DNA from: Neurospora tetrasperma FGSC 2508
Taxonomy: Eukaryota; Ascomycota; Sordariomycetes; Sordariales; Sordariaceae
NCBI RefSeq assembly: GCF_000213175.1
Contig: NW_009799179.1
Coordinates: 7,823,909-7,887,908, forward strand
Reading direction: 5' to 3'
Length of the DNA: 64,000 nt
Shown: positions 34,159 through 43,321 of the stretch, piece by piece
Layout of the letters: every line of letters begins with the position of its first letter
Position numbering within the stretch: position 1 is the stretch's first letter
Translations under genes and position numbers: made by a program
The notes under the pieces: model-generated
Seen by the model: the letters and a program-made list of their open reading frames with translations, nothing else
What the model was told of the DNA's origin: nothing
Database searches by the model: none

Positions 34159-35498
34159 CTATTCATCCTGCCCCTGGGCATCCTCGGCGGAAGCGTCTGT
34201 TGCGCCTCCGGTATTGCCCGTATTGCTGGCATCCCCTGTGGTGCCAGCATTGCCAGTAGCACTTCCAGCATCGCCGGCAGCATCCCCAGCGTTGCCACCT
34301 TTACCAGCTTTACCACCCTTGCCACCTTCTCCAGCACCGCCAGCGCCGCCAGCAGTTCCAGCGTCGCCAGTGGCACCTCCAGCGTTACCGGCAGCAGCAC
34401 CGCCAGTAGCACCACCAGTAGCACCGGCCGCACCTCCAGCACCTCCAGCATTCCCAGCATTTCCGGCGTTGCCACCTTTACCACCTTTGCCGCCCTTGCC
34501 CTTTCCAGCATTGCCAGCGCCACCAGCAGCACCGCCAGCAGCACCGCCAGCACCGCCAGCGCCGGAGGTGTCGGTCCCATTACCAGCGCTGACGTTGCCA
34601 GTGCCAGCATTTCCAGCATTGCCGCCCTTATTCTTGCCGTGGCCTTTCCCTTTGCCCTTCCCCTTTCCCTTCCCTCCACCGGTAGCCGGGGCCGTGCCAT
34701 TCACAGCATTGATGTTGCCCAAGGGAGTGGCGGCGTCTTTTGCGTTACCGTTGCCGTTGCCGCCAGGGGCAGTGGTAGTGGTGTCGGTCCCGTTGTTAGC
34801 GTTGCCGTTGCCGACATTACCGCCCTTCTTCTTGCCGTGACCTTTGCCCTTCCCCTTCCCCTTATGGCCCTTTGCTGGTGCCGTGCCATTCACAGCCAGT
34901 TGATTGCCAATGTCGATGTTGCCTTTGCCGTTGGCGTTGTTGCCAGCATTGGAAGTGTCGGTCCCGTTATTAGCGTTGCCGTTGCCGACAGCACCGCCCT
35001 TTTTCTTGCCGTGACCTTTTCCTTTCTTCTTGCCCTTGCCACCCTTCTTTCCACCGGTGGCTGGAGTCGTGCCATTTGTAGCCTGTTTGTTTCCAACCAG
35101 GTTCACGTTGCCTACGGTACGGGTGCTGTTGCCCGCAGCAGTACTGCCAAAGCCACAGCCTTGCTTGCCAGCTTGGAATTGAGCGCCCAAGCCGGAGCAA
35201 ACGCCAATGACATCACCACCGCGGGCAAGGGTTGCACAGCATTGGGACCCGCAGTCGGCTTCGCTGAGGCATTGTCCGCCGATAAACTGAAGGCCTTTGC
35301 CGTTGCCGACGTTCTTCTCGCCTGCCGGATCGGGGATGTTCTGTCGTGCTTGGAGAAGCCAGGCGCCGGGGAAGGCTTGCACGGATGCGGTAGTCACTGT
35401 AGGAGGTGTTTTGTCAGCTCAAGGAGTTCTTACAAGAACGGGATCTCGTGGGAGCACTTACCAGCAAGCGTGCTGAGAATGGTAGTGAACCGAACCAT
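34159..35498 (-). CDS. Secreted Gly/Lys/Asn-rich repeat protein with BAS2-like cysteine domain (424 aa)
   Basis: Minus-strand exons 35498-35462 and 35396-34159; the 65 bp intron splits a Val codon. The start MVRFTTILSTLAVTTASVQA is a signal peptide. A compact six-Cys domain follows (GLQFIGGQCLSEADCGSQCC, GVCSGLGAQFQAGKQGCGFG), resembling the domain of the biotrophy-associated secreted protein BAS2 of Magnaporthe. About 300 residues of low complexity follow: three related modules with NGTAPA, a Lys/Gly/His block (KGKGKGHGKKKGG) and GNANNGTDT, then Gly/Ala/Asn repeats and an acidic end (AEDAQGQDE). The cationic blocks might bind wall polysaccharide or nucleic acid; inference only. There is no GPI or TM tail. 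The complementary strand is open over most of the gene, but the splice and signal peptide fix the coding strand. Confidence 0.82.
34560..35110. repeat. Three diverged copies of an about 45-65 codon module
   Basis: Within the Gly/Lys-rich protein gene, the block order N-x-x-NGT(T/A)PA, Lys/Gly/His run, GNANNGTDT recurs three times. The copies are centred near 35040, 34860 and 34650 on the minus strand and differ in the Lys/Gly run length. Confidence 0.8.
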
Positions 35499-36907
35499 TG
35501 TCGTTTGGTGGTTCGAAAAAGAAAGCACTGATGTGGACTATAGAAAAGCAGTGCTGACCAGCAGGAATGGGGAGAGCTGTTGCTCAAAGAAGTACCGGAT
35601 TCTGGGGGCGGGAAACGAAAAGAAAGAGACCAGATCCTGCTGGTGTTTTTGGCTGTTGCTATCTCAAAGGCCAAGAAAATCACCAGGAGAAGAGGGCAAC
35701 TAGTCTCTTATACCAGAAGTCAAATCGACTGTTGACAAGACAGCGACGTACCGAACACACGAGAAACAAGGGCATGGTGATCGGCGAGGAACGGACGGAC
35801 GAACGGTTGAAGCGCATACCAAGCCGGAAACACCAGAGGAGAAGGGCAAACTCGAAAAAGGGCAGGATTCACAAGGCTGAGACTGGATGGCGCCGAGAAA
35901 GATACGAAATCCGGGGTTTCTGTGGATTCCAGGTGCGGCTCCTGCTAAAGGCCGGTGGTACCGATGTTGTCTCGTTCGTGTTGATCTACAATGCGAAACA
36001 GGGGAATACGAAGATGTTCGCGATCTCGACCTCTCCGATCTCCCCGAAAAAGCTTCCCCTGTCTGGCCATTGTTTGGGATGTGGAGGAGAGGAAGCCGGA
36101 TCGGAGCATGTCCGTGCTGAATTTTCAGGTACACGCGGGTGCTGATTGGTTTCCAGAAGTACGGAGGTTGAGGGGGATAGCGTTGCAGCTAGCGCCGGTA
36201 GTTGATGGATTGTCAAGATTTCAGCCGTGATCGCCAGAGTCTAGAACATCATGCTGTGATAATTCGCAGAGCTCATGACAGACAAGAGTCACAAAGTCGA
36301 GGAAGAAGTGATGTTGTCGTCGGAAAAAAAGAAAACGGGAAGAGCAAAGAGAGACAACTTGAACCCCACTGGGCAGAAGGCTGCCCTTGCATTAGCGCCC
36401 CTTTTAGCTTAGCGCATTCAGGGGTTACCTTAATGGCGCAAGGCTGGGGGTTGAATTGACGTTCCTCTCTTTTCTGTGTTTTCGACCATTGCTCAAAGTA
36501 ATCAAGTTGAAAGGGTTAAAGGGGAAAAAAGAGCAATGATTGTCTCTCCCAGTTTCAAGTGTCGTATCATTTTCAACAGTTTATTACCCCGGATACCAAG
36601 CCGACGCCAAGGAGAACGCGATCTGAGACAGATCTTGATGGGAACAGGGGTCTTTCCAGTGCCCCACACAGCCCCAGGACCTATTCCCGGTCTAGACTAG
36701 TGTAGGCCCTGAAAGCGCAGGCTCCACAATACTTCCCAACGTCGCCCTTCCCCAGGAGCTTCGTCAACCTTGGTCTACACGTCTAGGTCGTCCATCACCA
36801 GGGCATCAGACTTGGACTCTACGACACCGCCAATTTCCAAATCGCCAAATGTCATCCTTCAATTACATCTACCTGCTGGCAACTATCTGACTGATTATAT
36901 GTTTATA

Positions 36908-36928
36908 AGAGAGAGAGAGAGAGAGAGA
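36908..36928. repeat. GA microsatellite
   Basis: About ten GA units in intergenic DNA. Confidence 0.9.
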
Positions 36929-37452
36929 CGGAGAAGGATAGAGACGCCCCTGATGGCCATTCAATCCTGGCAGTGAACGCTGAAACTCGGCAAACACCCT
37001 CCAGGTTCACAATCGCAAGGGAACCTCGAATAGCGCAGCCCGACACAGCCTCTTTTTATACAAGCCTACCTGGTGAGTCGGCCATCCACCACAAGGCAAT
37101 GTGAGGTAGGTAGTCGACAGTTATAGGGCATCGATCGATCAATCGAACTGCACCGAATCCTTTCGCGTCTTCGCCCAAGTATCAACCATAGCCGTTGTGT
37201 TCCATCGGACAAGGACAATACCATGGGACCTACTACCTACTACCTACAGAGATTTTGACTGTAGTCATCACCCCTTCCCATACCTGGTACATACGAACAA
37301 GACACAAAGTATTCAGAACCCGTCAATTTCGTAGACAATTATATTAAAAGTCGTGCTACCTACCTCAGCACCACATCCCTAACGACCATCCTCTCCCTCC
37401 TTCTTGTGCGTTAAATTTGTCCAACCTCAATCAGGTCTAACCTTCTACAGCT

Positions 37453-37476
37453 GCAGCAGCAGCAGCAGCAGCAGCA
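37453..37476. repeat. CAG microsatellite
   Basis: Eight CAG-type units just downstream of the stop of the small acidic protein gene. Confidence 0.9.
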
Positions 37477-37480
37477 CCAC

Positions 37481-37923
37481 TCAAGCCCATTTTCCGTCCC
37501 GCGAATCAGGCGTGACAGTAACCCAATCTTCTTCCTCCATCAGCGGAACTTCAAAGAACCAATCTTCATCGTCGTCATCATCATCATCCTCCTCCTCTTC
37601 CTTTTCTACCAGGTCTTCCAAAACCCAATCGTCATCAGCTGCTGCTGCTGCTGCCAAGTCATCTTTGCAATGAGGTTCGTTTTTGCTGTCTGCCTTCTTG
37701 GGTTTCTGCAACAGCATGCTCTTCTGTTTTTGCTCCTGTGTATAAAAGAAAATGGTTAGATCATGTGATGTATTTCTGCCGGATGGGAAAACCTGTATGG
37801 ACTTACCTTCATGGGCAAGAGGGGAAGGGAAGGAGTGGCGGTCTTGACTTGTTCAAGTGTTCTCCGGCCGACGTCGCGCTTACCCTGGGGGACAGCGGCT
37901 TTGGACTTGGGCTCCGGCGGCAT
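37481..37923 (-). CDS. Small acidic protein with repeated (D/E)DW motifs (123 aa, start uncertain)
   Basis: Minus-strand exons 37923-37807 and 37735-37481 join in phase 0 across a 71 bp intron (GTAAGT...ACACAG). Exon 1 starts MPPEPKSKAAVPQGKRDVGR and is basic. Exon 2 runs EQKQKSMLLQKPKKADSKNE, then a polyAla stretch, then very acidic sequence in which Trp recurs in DDDWVLED, DEDWFFEV and EEDWVTVT. No family is recognised. The frame stays open upstream of the chosen ATG for over 100 bases, so an additional 5' exon is possible. Triplet repeats create low-complexity frames on both strands, which lowers confidence, but the clean intron argues for a gene. Confidence 0.48.
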
Positions 37924-38733
37924 GGCTTGTGCTGTTTTCGTACTCTCTGTTCTTGTCACGTTGTTGGGTACTTGGGTTTCGAGTCTCGCCGATTGTTGAT
38001 GATCGAAAGGCTCAGGACAGCAGTGTGAGACTGCAGGATAAGAGTTGGATCTTGGGTGCGGGAACCATGTTGGGGGTTTGAACCGACAGTCCCCTTGGGT
38101 AGGTAACTTGGCAGTGCCAATGCTTCAAGTCTGCAGACCATCTCAAGATAATGCGGGCGTGGTGCATGTTTACGCAATATGACATTTCCTGATGGGTGGT
38201 CTCTAACATGGCCGGTTAGCAGGCGAGGCTCACCATTGTTCTTCCAGGACGTGATAGTCATTGAGGTATGATGGTCAGAGTTTCCTCCTTCTGTGCAAGA
38301 CATTAACAGGTATCTACTGACTGACCTATGCTAAACTAGACGGTAATCCTACCAGAATGTCGGAATCCAGTGAAGTGGACTGCAAGGTCCTTAATTGGAA
38401 CAAGATCTTAGCATTGAATTTCACCTGTCACCACACCTTCCACAATACTTAAAAGTCGAGCACAAAATGAGCTTGAATGCATGTGTCTACAACGAAATGA
38501 TGCCCCTGCCGATGCCAGAAACTGCGGCCCGCACGGTGTTAGAAAGAAGCAAAGGTAAGGCGCAATTCTACCCCGTCGTTCCAATCTCATTGCCATCTGT
38601 ACCGAACCGTTACAAGCACAAGAGTACATCTCTGGGATGGAACAATGGTAGTAGTAGCCAAAGGGTACTAAGTGATTGTAGAAGCTATTCCTTGCTGAAG
38701 ACCCGGTATTTCAGGAAGCTTGCGGAGGCTTCT
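37924..38733. other. Intergenic region
   Basis: No supported gene. It may include an upstream exon of the acidic protein. The plus frame 38395-39012 overlaps the zinc-finger exon of the NACHT gene and is its shadow. Confidence 0.4.
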
Positions 38734-41700
38734 TTATACGCCGGCCTTCCTGGACCCGACGTATCGGACCGAAGCGGGATTGAGGTCGACAGTCTTTCCA
38801 CCGAGATCACCTCTACCTCTACGCGAGGACAAGTCGAAACCAAACTCGTCCACATCCTGCTGCCGTGCTGGCACCTTCAGCGGATCGGCGAACCTGGGGT
38901 CCCAACTACCTGTCGTTGGCTCAATAACGTTGTTGGTCTGGGCCAGGTAAGAGTGATGAGGCAGAAAAGGATCCTCTTGCATCGTCGCCCATTGAGAAAG
39001 GCTATCTACTGATGCGCGCCTGATACTCTTGCGGATTGTATTCTGAGGTTGATGGCATTTTGACACATGATCTCTTAAAGCACGAGCCGAAACAAATGGC
39101 GGGTATTGACAACCCACAACGGTACAGTTAATACGCTGTGTGTGCCTGGTCTCGTGTTCAGACTTCGCCTTCTCGTCGGGGAATCCCAGGGCAGCCCTTG
39201 GGCAATTTGGGAAGCGACATGTGAAAGCCGATGTGCGGAACTCCTTTTTGAAACGATCGAGATCTTCTGGAGATATCCCAGAGATGCTGGTGAGAGCCAA
39301 GATATTCTTGATACTGGATTGTATAGCGAGAAGCAAGCTTTGAAGATCATTTGGTGGGCAGCGCACTGGGGCTGTGGGTGTACCTGCTCTTTGTTAGTAT
39401 GCGTACCGAAAGATTATTCGGTGGTAACTGAGTGACACAATTACACGAACCTTCAATTTCGGTCACCAGCAATTTAGCACGGGCGACTCGTTCCTCAAGT
39501 TCTCTTCGGGCCATCTCATATATGGCGCCGTGTTCCTTGAGGCACTGAAGACGGCTATCCCTGCTAGCCGTGCTTTCAGCAATCCCAGAGGTTGGGATTG
39601 TCAGCGTACTAGGCTGATTGTGTAAGAAGTTTGCGAGCTCCTGTGCGACCCCGTGTAAAAGTGAGTCGTGGACGAGCCCGTGGCCTGTAGATACAGCATC
39701 CAGGAAACAATTCAGCCAGAACTGGTTGGAATAGATATGCAGGCCGTGGAGCCCCTTCACTATGCGAAGAATACGGGTATTGTCTGCCAGCTGTCCTGAA
39801 AATATCCAGAAGCCAGACAAAAGGCACGTAATGGTGGCAGTTGCGTGCTCATGCATCGCGGCCGATCGGTCCAGGAAAAGGATGCAGCCGGGGGTCTGAA
39901 GGTACCTATCTCTACATGTTAATACATCTGGTGATGATCTGTATTCTGTGCTATCCTGATAAGAGTTCTGTCTTGCCAGAACGAGGGACACATACTCCTT
40001 GAGTGAAATGTGCACAAATGAAAAGGTGGCATCAGGGTGCTCCTCTAACAACGGTGCCCCAAATTCGAATATGTGCCGGGGTACGGCTTCTTCCACCATG
40101 TGATCCCCCCAGCTAAAAGCCAAGGCAGATCTCATCTCAGCTTTGGTCAATGGTCGTTTGGCGAATGCTACCCATCCGAGGATGGACCTTAACCTTTCAA
40201 CCGACCTTGGGTCGAAGCGTGAGGTAAGCTGAGCAAGAATACGATCGTAGCTATATTGAGCCGAAGGTCAGCATATGTTGTGGTTATCTTGTGTGGGTAG
40301 ATGGGTATCGACATGCAATTCACCCAGCTCGACAGGCAACACATCCACTGCTCCCCGCACCTCATCCCGAGAGCTCAATATATTCGTTGACAAATAGTCA
40401 AGGACCAGACGTGCCCACAGAAACATACCTGAGAATCACTCCATATTAGTATCACTTTACACGATTTCTTTGTACATATAGACTGAGGAGAGGCTCCATC
40501 TTAACTCAAGGGCGTTGAACTTCAGAATCCTGTATTCCTGGAGCGTCTTACATACCATCTGCCTTTCGAGCAATATTGATACTGATATCTCGTAGATCCG
40601 AATCTGTTAGACTCATCTGAAAGAGACGATAGCGGATCGCCCTGAGCCTTTGGTTAGCATATGTTCGTATTGCAGGCTCAATGCTTCCCTTCTCGTTCGT
40701 CATGGACACAACTTGAACAGTCCGTTTTCGTAGTCGTTTTTCCAGCTGCGGTGTGCGTCTGCTGCACAGTAGGATCTTGAACACAGATGAGGCTGAAGAT
40801 CGAAGACCGCGAAGCTTCTCGAGCAAACTTGCAATTCGCCCCTGTTGATCCGGTTCGCATTCGTCCAAGCCATCAATGACCAGGTGAATTGATCTGGATT
40901 CTGAGGGTATGGGGGAGACAGCACCACCAAATGCCAATAATAACTGCTCCAAGGATTGGCTAGTAGGTAGTTTTTTTCCCGATAACAAACTCAGCATACG
41001 CGTGAGCGATAAGATCGGAACTGGTTCGCATGAGCTGAACCAGTAATGACCTGAGTATGGTCTCATATTGAATGGAAGACAAGTGGGTGTAGGTGCAAAA
41101 ATGCTGAATAACCATGGCCTTCTCACTTCTCTGGAGGAATTTGACGAGCTGTGTTGCTATAACACTTTTTCCGGTTCCAGGAATCCCATGCAACCAGACG
41201 AAATCTGTTGTGGGCGTCTCTTTGAGCCATTCACGTATATGGATGTGTCTAGAGACCCAGTCACAAGTTCCATCGTACTTGTTTCCTTCGGAGGAAATAG
41301 CATCGAGGATAGCGAGTTGCTCGGTCTCATCGATCTTCAGACATCCGATTATTGATTGATACTGCTTGGCAGTTTGCTCGTCCTCTAGGAACTTTAGCTT
41401 GTCAAGATTTTCCTGACGCCATGCTTGCAGATTCTCACTCATCTTGACAGTCTCGCTCAGGTTTATCGCGCTCGCAGTATCGTCGATGAGTTTCTTATGT
41501 TTCTGCAAGTCATCGAGTGTGGAATCAAATCGGCGTTGGAATCGGCCCCATGACGTGAGGAACAATATTCGCCAACCTGTTGAGCTATCAGAACTTGAGC
41601 CGAATGCGAGAAATCTAATTGCTGCTGTTGTCTCACCGCTTCGTCGAACAAAGATGTGCGCTTCCTTGTGGAATGTCAAAATGTCGGCGTAGAAGACTGC

Positions 41701-42188
41701 CAGAACTTGCTGCATTTCTTTGCTGTTTCTGAGTGCATCTGATATGATACGAAACCTAGGCAGTGATTCGGCAATTTCTGAGTAGGCTTTGATGATTCTC
41801 TCGAACGCATCTGTATAATCTGAGGAAACCTAGCACCAGTTAGTATCCTGCGGAGCTTTGGTATGGTGGTCTTCACAATGCTCGCCTTGAGAATAAGCTT
41901 AATGGGAGCCCAAATCCATGGTAGGTAGGGAGTTCCATTGCATAGGACTTCTATGGTTTCAGCGTAGCATTTCAGTCCCTCAAACAGAGGCGACAGACGC
42001 CGCATATTCCTCAGAGACTGTCTTGCAGCAAGGATACTTTCAATTCCAAGTGCGGCATCTTGAACGTTCTGTAGTGTAGTGTTGTTGAAGTCCTTCGCTT
42101 CGCTCGGGGATATGACCTTTTCGAGGCCTTCAAAGGCTTCGCGAATGATACGTCTAGCTTCAAGAGAGCTTCGCGCCGCCAGTGGCAT
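38734..42188 (-). CDS. NACHT STAND protein with C-terminal C2H2 fingers (apparent +1 frameshift)
   Basis: Minus-strand exons 42188-41877, 41829-40556, 40428-40317, 40250-39451 and 39383-38734 would give about 1048 aa. Residues 1-280 form a helical N-terminal domain typical of fungal STAND proteins (EVLCNGTPYLPWIWAPIKLI, AFERIIKAYSEIAESLPRF). The NACHT core follows: Walker A WLHGIPGTGKSVIATQLVKF (near 320), Walker B IHLVIDGLDECE (near 420) and KILLCSRR. After GMFLWARLVLDYLS come DRILAQLTSRF and FSFVHISLKEYVSLVL (winged-helix-like). The end has two C2H2-type fingers (FTCRFPNCPRAALGF, INCTVVGCQYPPFVSARALR). Introns 1-4 are 47, 127, 66 and 67 bp; intron 3 appears to be GC-AG (GCATGT). In exon 2 a run of seven A (40971-40977) carries one base too many, shifting FVIGKK out of frame with LPTSQSLEQLL. 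Fungal NACHT proteins act in non-self recognition and cell death. Divergent from the SNF2 gene. Confidence 0.83.
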
Positions 42189-43321
42189 GATTGCTGTGGT
42201 TCTAGTGCCTGTTATTGCCGACCTGTTGGAGAACCTGGGGGGAGTACGGAGTAGAATACACAAGTGAACGAGAGGATATCTTACCCAAATGTTTTTCAGT
42301 CGAGAACTGAAGAGTCGGCAGCATCCACGAGGCTGAGACGGTGAGCCATACCAGCTCCACAAGCTTCGCGGAGCATGATTCAAGCTAACAGCTGTTGAGC
42401 TTCGTCGTTGAAGCACCCTCGACGGCGCCAGTTGGGCTGACTTTTGAGATGTCGATTTGTAACTGGCCTGAAGAGCTCTGATGTGTACCTCTATGCATTG
42501 TGTAGTGGGGCTCGGGCTGTGCACATCCATGCAGCCGTACTAGCCCGGGTATAAGCCCCGGAGGAGACCTGATGAGCCAGCTTCGTCAACCCATGGCTTG
42601 TCACTGATGAAAATGGATTCCATAGCTGATAGAGAATACTTGAGCGGAAGATGGAAATGATGAGGGTTTCATTGTTTGGCCAAAAAGAGGAGTGTCAGGT
42701 GGAAATGAGACGATGAGCAGAAAACTCGGCGAGGCAAGTGCACCTGCTGGCTGTGCTTGCTTCAAGAGCGGCGGGGAAGGGGGGCTCTGTAGTGTATAGG
42801 TCTGGTTGGGCACGAGCCCCGCAACAACAATATGCAGCCAACGGGTCTAGAGCTGCCACACAAAACGACCCAGACAGGAGATAATGAGTGGTGTAGCTTA
42901 GAGGTACAGTAATTGAGGTACTCTCACCTTAATCCACGATAAACCCGCCCCCAGATGATGAGACACTTTCTACAATACATGCGACCTCAGTCACACCGCC
43001 TTCGCCTTGCGCCATCAATGATCACCTGTTTCCTTGTTGTCATTGGCCGCCTTGAATTTTTCGTTTTCGTCAAACTTTCCGATTTTTCCACGACTTTTCC
43101 TTCCGCTGACGTGCAGTTGTTTACCTCTAGGTACTCGTGCTCCGCCCCCACTTTTTTTGGGACTTATCTGACGCGCACCCACTAAGTGGGAGCACGAGTA
43201 TACCTAGAGGTACTTTAAAGAGTCCCAGTACTCTACAGAGTTCTGTGTTGTTCAGCATGAATTGTCGCCAATATTCCATAGGTACCTACACTCCAACAAC
43301 CCGTCGACGTCCTACCTGATA
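42189..43321. promoter_or_regulatory. Shared intergenic region of the divergent NACHT and SNF2 genes
   Basis: These 1.1 kb separate the two start codons. The frame of the NACHT gene is open upstream to 42530, but its translation (Ser/Arg-rich, no family features) looks non-coding. Near the SNF2 side lies the inverted repeat listed next. No TATA box is obvious on either strand. Confidence 0.5.
43123..43211. repeat. Imperfect inverted repeat (foldback element)
   Basis: The left arm ACCTCTAGGTACTCGTGCTC at 43123 pairs with the right arm GAGCACGAGTATACCTAGAG around 43190-43210. They match over about 20 bp apart from a TA insertion. A further CACT/AGTG match lies inside the arms, separated from them by a small insertion. 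The loop is about 40-45 bases and GC/T-rich. It lies about 110 bases upstream of the SNF2 ATG, and could be a MITE-like foldback insertion or a hairpin in the 5' leader. Confidence 0.85.

Larger units (their letters stand above)
35499..37480. other. Long intergenic region
   Basis: On the minus strand a TATAAGAG box (about 35707-35714) lies 210 bases upstream of the Gly-rich gene start. The rest shows short frames without motifs, a GA microsatellite (36908-36928) and a CAG microsatellite (37453-37476) next to the end of the small acidic gene. I see no supported gene. Confidence 0.45.

Noticed and set aside
34214-35703. Long plus-strand frames opposite the Gly/Lys-rich gene
   Set aside because: They are Pro/Ala/Ser-rich complements of Gly/Ala/Lys codons; signal peptide, intron and Cys domain lie on the minus strand.
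40957-40990. Intron explaining the NACHT frameshift
   Set aside because: The only GT-AG pair (GTTATC...CTAG) spans 27 nt, below any workable size.
42189-42530. In-frame N-terminal extension of the NACHT protein
   Set aside because: Adds about 114 Ser/Arg/Pro-rich residues unlike the family; the Met at 42188 gives a normal start to the conserved helical domain.
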